From Ostrinia nubilalis (taxonomy: Eukaryota > Arthropoda > Insecta > Lepidoptera > Crambidae), in NCBI RefSeq assembly GCF_963855985.1, contig NC_087105.1, forward strand, positions 2,420,501 through 2,484,500: a DNA stretch of 64,000 bases. Direction: 5' to 3'. This document shows, in pieces, positions 12,349 to 24,155 of the stretch. Position 1 is the stretch's first letter. Every line of letters starts with the position of its first letter. The notes under the pieces were generated by a model that ran no database searches, was not told the DNA's origin, and was given only the letters and a program-made list of their open reading frames with translations. The position numbers and the translations under genes were made by a program.

Positions 12349-12912
12349 CAGGGTGTAACAGGGGGGTGTGGATCATCGTAAGTCAAACGATGGGGGACTT
12401 CAATACCTATCGATATAACCCCCATGTATGTGCCGCGATTTTCAATGGTTCCAAAGTTATTGAGATTTTTGTGAAATTTAAGTAAAAAGCCGGAATTCAG
12501 TATAAAAGTCTTCACTGTAGCTTAAGTACTGGACCTGCTTGCATGATTTTTAACAACTGTGAATTATTTCTAACAACTTTCAAGGCCTCTAGTGAAAAAA
12601 AGTACTTGAATTTTTCAAACAAAGAAAATTTTACATAATTTTTTTTAATTCTTTTTTTACGAATCGGTATCGTGATTATTAAGACCCACTATTGAACTAC
12701 TTCTAGAAAAAAAATCATGCAAGCAGGTCCAGTAGTTAAGCTACAGTGAAGACTTTTATACCTACTGAATTCCGGCTTTTTACTTAAACACAAAAATCTC
12801 AATAACTTTGGAACCATTGAAAATCGCGGAACATACATGGGGGTTATATCGATAGGTATTGAAGTCCCCCATCGTTTGACTTACGATGATCCACCCCCCC
12901 TGTTACACCCTG
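12349..12912. mobile_element. Foldback element, CAGGGTGTAACAG termini, TA flanks
   Basis: The left arm (about 12349-12552) and right arm (about 12708-12912) are near-identical inverted copies of ~205 bp around a ~155-bp spacer. TA flanks both ends (12347-12348 and 12913-12914). The arms contain CATCGTAAGTCAAACGATGG and CTGGACCTGCTTGCATGATT in mirror positions. The 94-codon frame at 12837-13121 is just the arm read through into flanking DNA. Confidence 0.85.
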
Positions 12913-14072
12913 TAGAGAAAATAGTATATTTTCAGTACCATCAAAAAGCTACTGATTTTCGGCCGCAAAAACCCACCGTGGGCACATCATCACGAACTTT
13001 TCCAATTATGCAAAAATGCAACGATATTTTCCCTCAAACGAATGTTATTAACATTCTCCCAAAACGTTGGGAGCAAAAACAATTTGTACAAAAACGCAAC
13101 GTGATACAAAATGTAACATAATACGGAAAGCGAATAGCTTTTAAATCATTACATTTTAAATAATGAAAATTCCTACCCATCTGGAGAATTATCTTTAATA
13201 AAACGAACAATTTCATCTTATTATCTTCTTACACTCGCTGGAAAAAAGATATTAATTTAATTATAATTTTGAGAGGTATTTTACCTTGCGGTTCTCATTT
13301 CTTAACTTATTACGTACCGCTTTTTCTGAACGTTTTCATTTTGTTTCAAGGATTCTTTGTTTTATTTTAATAGTACTACTTATCTAATTCATACTCAAAT
13401 CAATTTTGTTTCTTTTTCTTGTAACACATAATTTCTATGATTTTGGTTTTAGGTAGAGTTGACGACCATCATAGCTTTATCGTCAGAACTTATACAAACT
13501 TATACTTATCTTGCTCTTAATGAGCAGTGATTTTTACAAACATAAGAAACATGTATGACTCTAGTTCGAAATGAAGTCAAATCCTCATTATATTCTCAAA
13601 ATGGCTCTACCTACACACAAAACGTATTTGGACTTACCCTCTTCTGAATACCGTGTATCAAAATTTAAACAGTATTTAAATCTGCGGCTAATTCTAAGTA
13701 GGTATGTATATGAAGTTTCAGTTGTATGGAAGGAAATTCTCGAAAAAATATGGTTTTTATTCAAATCAGAAAATCTACAGAACGTTGAGCAGATTTAAAG
13801 CTGCTATCTTTGGGACGGATCTGTATAGACGACAGCAGATCAAAGTAAACATTGTGGCATCTTATGTAGTCGTAATAGGGTTGATTTTGCAATAAAAATG
13901 TTCAGCCTGATATGCTGTTGACTGTACCAACATGCTACACTCAACTCGATTGAGCGTAGAGCCATAAAACTCTAGCTATAAAACGGCAGTGAATCTTAAA
14001 CTTCATAGTTTTGCGTAAATCCTGTAGGTATATCAGTCAAAACTCTATTTCAGAGAGTGATATATTGAGTTA
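12913..14072. other. Spacer without gene
   Basis: AT-rich. TTTTAG|GTAGAG near 13451 resembles a weak back-to-back splice site. Nothing else is recognised. Confidence 0.4.
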
Positions 14073-14300
14073 CTAGCCGTGCCCGCGACTTCGTACGCGT
14101 GAAAAAAGTTTAAATAATATTTCCCGTTTTTGCAACATTTTTTTTACACTGCTCCGCCCCTATTGGCTGTTAGGTGATGTTGTTAGCCTAAAGCCTATCC
14201 AAATAGGATATCTAATAAAAAAAGATTTTTTTAAATCGGACCAGTTAGTTCCTGAGATTAGCGCGTTCAAGCGAAGCAAAATAACAATTGTTCTAATTTA
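14073..14300 (-). mobile_element. Helitron, CTAG 3' end with diverged 5' part
   Basis: Reading the minus strand, it ends CACGCGTACGAAGTCGCGGG then CACGGCTAG|T. The body includes CACTGCTCCGCCCCTATTGG and GAGATTAGCGCGTTCAA (plus-strand order), shared with the spacer of the foldback at 54728-54950. The 5' boundary is approximate. Confidence 0.6.
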
Positions 14301-17239
14301 TAAATAACTTAAAAAAAGAACTGCCTCAGGGAATCGAAACCCACTAAGAAGCGACTTTATACGCTAAGAAATTTTAATAACGATTCTAATTTCTATATCT
14401 TTTATCCTTAAGCACAATCAAATGAATTTAGGAATACTTATCAAGCCAAAAGAACCTACAATAAGATCGATATGTTCGGAGAACTCATTTACAAAAGATC
14501 TCTTCGTAGAAAGAACCATGTTTAAAATAACAATGAAACTTGAGAATAATAAAGAACAACACGTAAATAATAGTAATATAAAAATAATAACGACCCCGTT
14601 GTGCTCATTATTATGTAAAGTGTACAGATTATGCAGGTGAATATTAAGTTTCACAATAAACTGATTTTATCGTCTCCAGAATATTATTTCAACTAGTGCT
14701 GTCGGTGCAGTCGATAATAGTCATATCGATAGTTTCGTTTAACATTATTTTAAAGTCTCTACTTTTTGGATTTGTCACAATATTTTTTCAACCAAAGTTT
14801 TTGAGTTTCAACCAAACTTCTCGGATTCCGAGTCTGCTAGTCCCATACTGACACCGTTGGAGTATTGTTATTATTTTTGAGCTGGTATTTTATAGGCAAC
14901 TCCCCCCATAGATTACCATAGTGCTATAATGCTCTGGGCCGTTTGCAACCAGTATGTAGCTATTTCTAGGTCAGGTTTTATGATCCCATATTTTCGTCGC
15001 ATGTTACTTTATAAAGTTACCGATCGACCACTATTTTCTACTATCGCCCTTCTTCTTTCGTCTAGGGATTATAACCGGTTTAATTGGCAAATCATCGACA
15101 TCTTACATATCGATAATTCAGACTGCACTATTAACAAAGTTACGAGTTAAATGGATTGTGAATTTATCGCTTTAGTTACTCGGAGCATTCGCGTAATATG
15201 TTACTTGAAACGATTAATAATTAATTCGGGAACGACTGGCTTAATTAGGAGATAATTGCTATTAACATTACGAGTGGAATGTGTAGGATACACGTTAATT
15301 AATCAAGTTGTTCTTGATGCCTTTCATCTTCTTGTCTGACAATCCGTTTTGATGTCAGATGGATGTTGTTTTGGAGATATCACTCTTTGAGCGGTGAAAT
15401 GTAATCCTAGGGCAGGATCCTAAATACCTTGAATTAAAATATTATGTCCTTTACTGGTAGTGGAAGAAATTCCGTGTTTATTTCCTGTTTCTTTCGGCGA
15501 CACTATTTTAAACATTCCCAATTGCTTTTTTTCCAAAGATAAAGTTCCACATTAATTTTAATTAATTACTAGGATATATTTAACTAATCTACTGCAAGAT
15601 CATGGGTTCATTATCCATTTGAGGCAACCGTTTTTCCAAGTGTAAAGAGGAAAATCAACTTTCTAACCTATAAGTGTGAAAACCTATAAACAAGTGGTTT
15701 ATCTGTTGCCTGGCTTTCCCTAAATAAATAAATAAATAAGCATAAAATAATGTATTTTAATAAAACTAAGGTCCTACTATTGTTCTGCGAAATGTTCTTG
15801 ATTTTCTATGTTTAAATAAACTTTGTGTTCGATGTTGTAGGATCCAAATCTCATCTCGCATTACGTGCAATAATCTGGAATAACATTTTTAAAATTATTA
15901 ACCTTTTTAAGATTTATAAATTCCACTCTACCAGTCGCTTCCACCCTAATGGCTCTACAGGATGGTGGAGTGATTCCGAGAGCCAATTTAGAGTCTCAAG
16001 TGTGGTCTCAAGTGCTTCGCGATTGGCAGAACAGAGTGGGTTATTCAATTTTTTGAACAAATCTTTTTATTCTGATATGAAAATATTTTACTGTGATACT
16101 TTTTACGCCATATCAAAATGTTTTTAATATGTAGATGGTATTTTCGTGCCCAAAAAAACAGCTTTTTGTTTTCTTAGGACTACCTTTGACATCTACAAAT
16201 ATTTGGTTCTAAAAGGCTGTATTTGATACCAATATGCATGGCATATTTGGCATCTCTGTATCTATCTGACACCAATATAAAACACCTAAACCCAAATTAT
16301 AGATGAAGAAGATTATGATGTACTTATATTTTCATTGCTTTATCTTTTTTCGTTATGTTCTTCCTTCTTCATACAAGCTATTCTTACCGTAAATATTTGA
16401 CTTTGTGTAGACTTTGAGTACATTTTAGAAACATCACTTTGATCTCTTAGCCCAGATTTAACAGATTTTTTTTCAGTCTATATTCAAATTGAAAGATCCC
16501 AATCTGTATCAAAGAGTGTTGGGAGCGGACCTCAGGCTCCGACGGGCTCCCCTAGGGAAATTCCCTAGGCTCGCTGTCATAGCCAAAATGTATCAGTAAG
16601 ATAAATGCCAAATAATTTTGAATTGGCTTAATTTAAAGGTTTTAATATTCGTGATTTCCGACCCATAACTGTTAAGGCTTGGTATTTCTGCTAAAGTAGG
16701 TATTTCGCGCTGTCAAAATCTGCGCGCGCAATACTTCGCCGAAGACAGCGCGCCAAAGAGCTCTCGCGGCTACACAGTATAGAAATACGCAGTTGGTTAG
16801 GTTAGGTTGACTTCCTTCCGTTCAAGCGTCACACTCACAGCACTTTCTAATACAAATCATATCCAAGTGATACAAATTAAAACAACTTTCAAAATTTTTG
16901 GGATTATATTTTAGAATCGAATAAATATAGAATATAACTGCCAAAGTAACCACGGTTCAAAGAGGCGTGGCGTCACCCGACCTTCCGGAAGTTCCGCGCC
17001 GGCTAAAAGAATTTCAAGATTACGTCACCCGACCTATCGGTAGATCCTCGGGAGCTTGAGCGATTGGAAAAACATTTTATGATCAGTTACTCGTAGTAGC
17101 GATTATTTAGAGCTTGGATAATAAATTATAGTTGTTGCAATTCACAAAGCTTTGCATGTGGTTAATTACATTAATCAGTACACGCATCAATTTTGTTCAG
17201 TCTTTTTGTTTATTAATAAATAAAAATATCATACTAAAA
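14301..17239. other. Long spacer without gene
   Basis: Small open frames on both strands have no domain. Imperfect GTGCAGTC..ATCGAT repeats at about 14700 and 15120 suggest an old inverted repeat. An AAAT microsatellite lies at 15721-15740. A short CCCTAGGGAAATTCCCTAGG hairpin is at about 16548. TTAGGTTAGGTT at about 16800 is only two telomere-like units. Confidence 0.35.
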
Positions 17240-17310
17240 TTGCATACATATTTGTTTGTATTGGTCTGGGTGTTTTCTTTCCATAATTTATGTATAACGT
17301 ATGTACGGGG
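17240..17310 (+). mobile_element. Body fragment of the tRNA-headed SINE
   Basis: CATATTTGTTTGTATTGG then TCTGGGTGTTTTCT matches the body of the SINE at 28779-29048. The tRNA-like head is missing. Confidence 0.6.
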
Positions 17311-17585
17311 CTCTGTATCGAAAATCACTATGAGCAATAAGCATCACACACGGTTACCTGGAGTGCATTACCGCAGCAAAAAGCTTGCCATCTTAAATGA
17401 ACGGTATAATATCGAGGTTTCGTCAGTACAGTTGCGAACAAAGGTGTTTGTGTAGTGTAGTTGAGTTGAGAGGTCAGATTATTGAAATAATAAAACGAAC
17501 ATTTTATTTTTTAAATACATTTTAAAAATAATTTACATTACAGATAACAATGAGAGGATGACATTGCAAGGTGGTGCCAGTCCAG

Positions 17586-18573
17586 TCTTAAATCCGTTGA
17601 TATATGCTGCATCTGCCATGTTTTTGGCTAAAAGATTCTTCTATCTTGCAGTTTAGACTTTTATTACAGACCTCAGACAGTATTTTTGGAAAACTTTTAC
17701 GCATGGTGGAGGAAGGGACGCTCTAGAGACTCAAGTCTAGAAGGAGTCACATAAACTCCAAGTTTTAAATCCGTTGACATCTGCTGCATCTGCCATCTTT
17801 TTGGCTAGAAGATTCTTCTATCTTGCAGCTTAGACCTTTAGCTACAGACCTTAGACAGTATTTTTGAAACATTCTTACGCATGGTGGAGGAAGGGACGCT
17901 CTAGAGACTCAAGTATACAAGGAGTCATAATGAACTCCAGTTTTAAATCCGTTGACATCTGCTGCATCTGCCATCTTTTTGGTTAGAAGATTCTTCAATC
18001 TTGCAGCTTAGACCTTTAGCTACAGACCTTAGACAGTATTTTTGAAACATTCTTACGCATGGTGGAGGAAGGGACGCTCTAGAGACTCAAGTATACAAGG
18101 AGTCATAATGAACTCCAGTTTTAAATCCGTTGACATCTGATGCATCTGCCATCTTTTTGGTTAGAAGATTCTTCAATCTTGCAGCGTAGACCTTTAGCTA
18201 CAGACCTTAGACAGTATTTTTGTGAAAATTCTTACGCATGGTGGAGGAAGGGACGCTCTAGACACTCAAGTCTACAAGGAGTCACATGAACTCCAGTTTT
18301 AAATCCGTTGACATCTGCTGCATCTGCCATCTTTTTGGCTAGAAGATTCTTCTATCTTGCAGCTTAGACCTTTAGCTACAGACCTTAGACAGTATTTTTG
18401 TGAAAATTCTTACGCATGGTGGAGGAAGGGACGCTCTAGAGACTCAAGTCTAAAAGGAGTCATATGAACTCCAGTTTTAAATCCGTTGACATCTGCTGCA
18501 TCTGCCATCTTTTTGGCTAGAAGATTCTTCTATCTTACAGCTTAGACCTTTAGCTACAGACCTTAGACAGTAT
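17586..18573. repeat. 178-bp tandem array, about 5.5 copies
   Basis: TTTTAAATCCGTTGACATCT recurs at 17763, 17941, 18119, 18297 and 18475, exactly 178 bp apart. The first, more diverged unit starts at 17586, and the last is cut at about 99 bp. Each unit holds CTGCATCTGCCATCTTTTTG, GACCTTAGACAGTATTTTTG and GGTGGAGGAAGGGACGCTCT. Internal units are very similar. The period is not a multiple of three and stops occur in all frames, so it is not a coding repeat. Confidence 0.95.
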
Positions 18574-19762
18574 TTTTTATTATTTATTTGTGTCAGTGTG
18601 CTCTTCTAAAGAGTGTAAGACGATTGTATGTAGGTACTATTAAAATGTAATTTTAACTCATTGGTTTTGTCTCATATTTGAGGAATGTACTATGTATCAT
18701 GAGTAGAGTCTTCGTTTAAAAGGATGCAAACGATTTAAATTTCAATAGGTAGACAAAATTGATAATTTTTAATTATCAAAAATTTAAGCTTTCTCCAGTA
18801 ACACTGATATTATTATACTGTGACTCATCAAAGTCATCATTGTCAAAAATATTGACAAATCGCGAACTGTCACGGCCAAAAAACTGACACGCGTCCGTCC
18901 TCCGTAAGCGCCACCGCGCGACTGATTGAGATTGTCCAAGCCGTCATGGACGATTTTTTCCACATTTTTTAACATAGTAACTAAATAAGACGCAATATAA
19001 AAATTTCATCCGTTAAAAGCCCTCAAGTTATTTCTGAACTTTAGTTTAGTATAAGATTTAGAATCTCAAATCGCTTATTTTAAAAATAAAACCATAAATA
19101 GAAAACGAATAGAGGTAACTTTGAGAATTTATTCTATCGAGTCAACTTCATCAAATCGTGTTTCCATCCGTTAATAGCCCTAGAAAATATTCTCAACTAT
19201 GCCCAATAAAAATCTTAGCCTTTAATTTTACTGTTTAGTACCTCAAAAATGAAAAATGAAAACCTCATTTTCGCCATTTTCTCTGCTACCCGGCCTTAAC
19301 TGAGGAACGATTTATCCAATCTTGGAAGAGACTACAAAATAGAGTTGCGTGTGCTAAGTATCACATCAAACTTTTGCTGAAAAGTAAATAAAAGTATAGG
19401 AAAGTTTAGGAATACCCTAAACTGCTGCCTTAGTTTCTTAATCTTGTAGATACATAAATTTTAGGTTGTTTTCTGGACATTAAAATTATCAAGGCCTCCA
19501 GATACTATCAGTAATAATGACATCAATATTTTAAAAAAAGCCGCACTATAACCGTCATTCCTTCATTCTTGTAGCGTCTGGTAAATTTTTCGGAATGTTG
19601 GATTTTCTGTATCATCAACCATTTGATTTACGTATCTATGTATTTCCACTAAATCCTTTCTGAGCATAAGGTTTAATAAGGTATAATAAGCTTTTGTATC
19701 ATATCTACCGTTTTGTATAAAGTATGCATAGCTGACATGTCTTAATATTTACAAAGAAGACT
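18574..19762. other. Spacer with a weak direct repeat
   Basis: TTTCATCCGTTAAAAGCCCT near 19006 and TTTCCATCCGTTAATAGCCC near 19162 are diverged direct copies about 156 bp apart. No gene is seen. Confidence 0.4.
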
Positions 19763-19880
19763 AATGCCCGTTTTCACCATCAATCCTTAATTTTTAAGCG
19801 ACCACTATGAAAACAAAATTCCTATTATGTATTACCATAGGGGTCACTTAAAAATTTGGGATTAATGGTGAAAACGGGCA
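19763..19880. mobile_element. MITE, ATGCCCGTTTTCACCAT TIR, TA flanks
   Basis: The ends ATGCCCGTTTTCACCATCAA and TTAATGGTGAAAACGGGCAT are inverted repeats of more than 20 bp, each bordered by TA. The ~118-bp element carries internal mirrored CTTAAAAAT / ATTTTTAAG and has no coding capacity. Confidence 0.85.
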
Positions 19881-20120
19881 TTACTCACATATTTTGACTA
19901 TGACCGCTGTTTACACTTGAAAATAACACGGCGACTACTCAAACAACGAGTTGTATCAGGCCTATATTTCCACGTTTTACTACACAAATACTACGTTTGA
20001 GTTGAAGAATGGTCTTGGAGTCTTATTTGCCTGGTTTTTCTCCTGTGAATACGCTGCTAAATGCTAAATGATGACCAGGGCTCTGAGATTGAGATACAAC
20101 TAAAAAGTGTAAAATAAAAT

Positions 20121-20399
20121 TATAATAAAAAAAAACTTTTTTAAAAACAAGCTTTATTCTGAAACGCAGTTGTACTAAAACGAATAAAATAATTGTAATT
20201 AAATTTGACCCTTGCATGGTTCAAATAATTTCGAAAGCTTGTAGTGCAAACAGAAAAACAGAGGAATACATTCCATGCGCGATACAAGCTTTCGAAATTG
20301 TTTGAACCTTGCATACAATTATTTTTTTCGTTTTAGTACAACTGCATTTCAGAATAAAGCTTGTTTTTAAAAAAGTTTTTTTTATTATATTTTTTTCTT
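20121..20399. mobile_element. Hairpin element, ~120-bp arms
   Basis: The left arm (about 20121-20244) and right arm (about 20284-20399) are inverted copies: AAGCTTTATTCTGAAACGCA against TGCATTTCAGAATAAAGCTT, and TTTCGAAAGCTTGTA against TACAAGCTTTCGAAA. The spacer is ~40 bp. Arm differences show some age. The 64-codon minus frame at 20023-20217 is part of an arm. Confidence 0.8.
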
Positions 20400-20523
20400 A
20401 AATATGGAAAAACGAGGTTGTGAGCAAGTCACACTTGAAGAAAATTAAGCTTTAACAAACTAAAAACAGCCAGCTTTAAAAAGTACTAGTGAAGGTTGGA
20501 ATCCAAAACTATAATAGGTATTT

Positions 20524-20657
20524 ACGCCCGTCTTAACAAACGATGCTTGCTTATGTGAATCAGCAAATCGAACGCACAGCGTTGAATGGAGCTCTGTGTC
20601 ACCCTGTGCGTCCACGCGCACTGGGAGACCTCATAGTAATGTTTGAGAATACGGGCG
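20524..20657 (-). mobile_element. MITE family B copy
   Basis: Same sequence as the copy at 11140 in reverse: it starts ACGCCCGTCTTAACAAACGA, includes AATCGAACGCACAGCGTTGA, and ends TTTGAGAATACGGGCGT. Confidence 0.85.
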
Positions 20658-21195
20658 TTAGAGTAAATATCTATTTGAAACTTTGAGACAGTTGTATTCT
20701 ATTTTATTTAACAACTTTTTATAGATCCTGAGGTTTAGCTTGACCCCCTATCGCATTATTAATGTCACAATTTACTTTTTGTACTAAAAATTAAATTAGA
20801 ACCGATTCATGCCTTAAGCTGTACAAGTATGAAAGATGTAAACAGACTTAATCCAAAACCAAGCATAATTGCAAACAATAACCTTAAAACAATAGCAATA
20901 AATCTCATTTTAATCCAGCGCCACCGCAGCCCATAACGCCCCAAATCGGACTGTGGGGAGTCGTAAAACACAAACGCACAGAAATACCACTCTGTGACAC
21001 GCACGGTGACGTCACGTGACATGCGTGACACGTGACGAGTGACAAAGGAAGTGCGTTAAGGATGGGGCATTAGTGTGATTATAACATGAAAGAATGGTTT
21101 TAAAGAGATACTAGTTTCAGTTCGTGAATTCACCTTGGACGATGAAAAAAGCGGCACATCTTCGTTTTCTTTGCCTGCCTTGTCCAGAAGAGCTA
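20658..21195. other. Spacer without gene
   Basis: A TGACGTCACGTGACATGCGT cluster (about 21006-21030) contains overlapping CRE-like and E-box-like strings. It is probably fortuitous. Confidence 0.35.
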
Positions 21196-21288
21196 GGATG
21201 CGCGCCGTGATTTATACAATAAACGACGTCATAATGTATGGGAAAAAACGATAAAATGGTTTGATAACCGCTTACACGGCGCGCATCC
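21196..21288. mobile_element. Small inverted-repeat element, GGATGCGCGCCGTG ends
   Basis: Perfect 14-bp inverted repeats (21196-21209 and 21275-21288) enclose ~65 bp of AT-richer sequence. It looks like a MITE. No target duplication was identified. Confidence 0.55.
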
Positions 21289-21844
21289 AAGGCCATCAGG
21301 AGTGATTTGAAATAGCTAAAAATATCATGACTAAAGGAAAAGTATTCTAAATAAATTATGATCTTAACAAAAATATGCAAAAAATCTAAATGTAAAGGCC
21401 GATATAACACGAGTCAATTCAAGATAACGCCATCTATGAATGAAAATTGTAATTGATCTTTTTTATGCATGACATCATAATATAGAGTTCAGTATGTTTT
21501 TCATATTACAATAACTTATAATACAATAAATAGGTTATGTTTGCAGGAATAATAATAGTGATGTAGTATGTAGAGGCAGGTAGGTTAGTAGGTTATAGCT
21601 ATAGCTAAAACCTACTGGAACCAATCTCAATGTGAACCGGTTAAAGTTGCGTCAGCAATACGTTACCGGGTAATCTGCGCTTGGACATGTGGCCAGCGCC
21701 GTCACGTCGGTCAAAGTGAGAATTATTGGATGCGTGAAAAGCCCTATTAAATGAACTGGTGATGTGAAGTATTACCAACCAAATGATCCGAGTAAACTTT
21801 TTATGATTTACTTTTTTCAGTCCTCAAACATAACAATTTGACTA

Positions 21845-21992
21845 ACGCCCGTATTCACAAACATTACTATGAGGTCTCACAGTACGCGTGGACGCACAGG
21901 GTCACACACGAACCAATCACAGAGCTCTTATTCAACGCTGTGCGCTCGATTTGCTGCTTCACTTAAGCAAGCATCGTTTGTGAATACGGGTG
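21845..21992 (+). mobile_element. MITE family B copy
   Basis: ACGCCCGTATTCACAAACAT at the start and TTTGTGAATACGGGTGT at the end. The body with CCAATCACAGAGCTC matches the other family B copies. Confidence 0.9.
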
Positions 21993-22323
21993 TAACTTAT
22001 TTTTATAAATTAGGTACGCACAATGGCCCAATCTAGCGGCTAAGTGCGACATGATTTTTTTAACTGGTATTTTGCTACCAGAATCAATGTTTTTTTTTTA
22101 ATTGGATGTTAAGTTATTATTAAGTTACTTTTATCGAGTTTTGAGAGACATGATTGTCCTACTAAACTAAATTACCTACATATTCGTCTCTCAAATTATT
22201 TCTAGCGATAAAAAGATAAATATTGTGTCGGTTATCACTAAAAAACCTTAATGAGTCTCACACCAGAAAATAAGTCGTATTTTCAATGTAGAAATTTTGG
22301 GTAGCTCAATATGAAAGTTACAC

Positions 22324-22402
22324 TACCCCCTTAATAATAAAAGTTATACCCTAGTTGAACTCTGGTTCATCCTAGGTGTAACTTTTTATTAATAAGGGGG
22401 TA
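22324..22402. mobile_element. Palindromic MITE, TACCCCCTTA ends
   Basis: TACCCCCTTAATAATAAAAG at the left and its near reverse complement ending AATAAGGGGGTA at the right give ~31-bp arms. GTTATACCCTAG and CCTAGGTGTAAC also mirror each other. Confidence 0.75.
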
Positions 22403-22653
22403 TGCGTATACCAACCCTATACATAATATAATTCATTTATAAGCTAAAAGTTAGGTACTTTTTGTATAAGCTATGGAGTTAGTGTCATCTTTATGGTCCC
22501 GTCCTTTATGTGGAAATACTTTTTACTTCCATTCTAGAATATATAAATAAAGAAAGCTACAATGAACAATAAATGCGTGGCTTAATGTGTTTTGTGAATC
22601 ATATAAGGATTTTCTATGGCACTATTTCGTACTGAAAAAGGAAATATTTATAA

Positions 22654-22822
22654 CTAGCTCCTGATTCGCATAGGTTCAATGTATTATACTTAAAAACTTT
22701 ACTCTTGAATTGCTCTATCTATTAAAAAAAAGCATCAAAATTCGTTGTGTGGTTTTAAAGATCTAAGAATACATAGGGACAGACAGACAGCGAAGCGAAT
22801 TTATAATACGAGTAAGTAGTGA
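22654..22822 (-). mobile_element. Short non-autonomous Helitron
   Basis: On the minus strand it runs from A|TCACTACTTACTCGTATTA to CTAG|T, including an ATAAATTCGC string near the 5' end as in other copies and a CTGTCTGTCC tract. Flanks A and T fit Helitron insertion between A and T. Confidence 0.65.
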
Positions 22823-23476
22823 TGATGCGTCTTAGTTCCTAGTATTATAATATTTTTTCCCCCATAGGAGATCTAATTCTATTTATAAGGACAACTGAAT
22901 AAAAGTAAAAGGTTACTCATTCATCACTCACACACTGACTAAGCACGAAATGTCGGAAACTACCTACTTGGTATTCGACCTTGAAAAAAATTGGGTAAAA
23001 TAAATAAACCTCGGTAACTAGGTAGGTAGTGTTTGGGCGGGAGAATAATTAATTTCGTGACAGATAGGAAATAAGGTGTTGAAGAGTTCTATTTATTACC
23101 TAATTTCAAGAAAATCTGAAACTCTATTATAAAAAAGCTGTCACTATACAACCATACTGTTTTTGCTGCAAGATAAAAGATACAGTTACACTTGCTTAAA
23201 ATATAAAATAACTAAGTAGGTACGTATGTATGTGTGTTAGTAAGATTTAGTATCCAATTAATATAAATATTGCAACAGATTTTGCACTGAAATTAAGGTT
23301 TCGCAGAATAGTCTGTTTGGAATATCCTCAACTTAGCAGAATTAATCAAAGCGCGTGATAGGTTAATAGTGGAACCATACAAATTGATAATGTATTTGAA
23401 TAAGTAGCTAAATTATTTCTAAATTGTCATTAGTCCTAAATTGATAAAAACCTGATGAATATTCGACATCAAACGT

Positions 23477-23630
23477 CCTATATCCCAAAGTTGGCAGAAT
23501 TAATCTCTATAGCGCGTGATAGACCGCTGTTGGCTTGATGCGCGTTAGTGGCGCTGCGGTCACGCGATAGCGCCAGCGGTTATGGTTTAGGGTGGTACAC
23601 AGTTTGTGGAGTATCAACTTGGGGTATAGG
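23477..23630. mobile_element. Inverted-repeat element, CCTATATCCCAAAGTTG ends
   Basis: CCTATATCCCAAAGTTGGCA at the left pairs with CAACTTGGGGTATAGG at the right. A diverged relative of the left part (CAACTTAGCAGAATTAATC.AAGCGCGTGATAGG) lies at about 23328-23362. Confidence 0.6.
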
Positions 23631-23797
23631 CTATAAATAGGTCCTACAGAACTAATTTTTGTTGTTGTACTCAAGTTTTTTTACACAAACAACGAAATCC
23701 ACCAGGATCAGAAAAATCTTCTTAAAGTAGGTAATACGATATAGTCATTTAATGTGTTCTAATCTAACCTACGAGTTTTAATAATATGGTTATGAAA

Positions 23798-24013
23798 TCC
23801 TACTAATATTATAAATGCGAAAGTTTGTATGGTTGTTAACATGTTTGTTACTCTATCACGCAAAAAATACTGAACGGATTTTAATGAAACTACAACTATA
23901 TTATTGTAAAAAAATAAATTTATTATTGTTTGAAACCCAGAATAAAATATCGGCTATAATTTATGACGATATGTGACAAAATAACCGGGTGAAAACGCGA
24001 GCAATAGCAAGTA
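23798..24013 (+). mobile_element. Decayed Helitron
   Basis: A typical 5' end A|TCCTACTAATATTATAAATG then CGAAAGTTTG, the same as the minus-strand 5' ends at 51656 and 37421. The 3' end is degenerate (ACGCGAGCAATAGCAAGT in place of a hairpin and CTAGT). Confidence 0.65.
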
Positions 24014-24059
24014 AAATAATAAAAGTAAAGTATAATATTATAATATTATAATATTATAC

Positions 24060-24155
24060 GCCTGCCAAGCGTGGAGATTATGGCAAAACCCTCCACTATA
24101 GTGGAGGAGGCTCATAGTCCAGCAGTGGACTGTAAAGGGCTGTTGATGATGATGA
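24060..24155 (+). mobile_element. LINE 3' end with GATGAT tail
   Basis: GAGATTATGGCAAAACCCTC, GGAGGAGGCTCATAGTCCAG, CAGTGGACTG and a terminal GATGATGATGATA fit the decayed 3' end of an ORF2 reading -QQW- plus the microsatellite tail of a moth LINE. Its coding frame is broken. Confidence 0.6.

Noticed and set aside
12837..13121. A 94-codon frame
   Set aside because: It starts inside the right arm of the foldback at 12349-12912 and runs out into spacer, so it is read-through of a repeat.
16797..16811. GGTTAGGTTAGGTT, similar to the insect telomere repeat TTAGG
   Set aside because: Only about two and a half units, within ordinary spacer. No array and no telomeric LINE nearby.
17586..18573. CRISPR-like array
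   Set aside because: The 178-bp units are contiguous copies with no unique spacers, and the DNA is eukaryotic. It is a tandem satellite.
21006..21030. CRE/E-box-like cluster TGACGTCACGTGAC as a promoter
   Set aside because: No downstream gene, start signal or coding exon. Short palindromic motifs of this kind occur by chance and in repeats.
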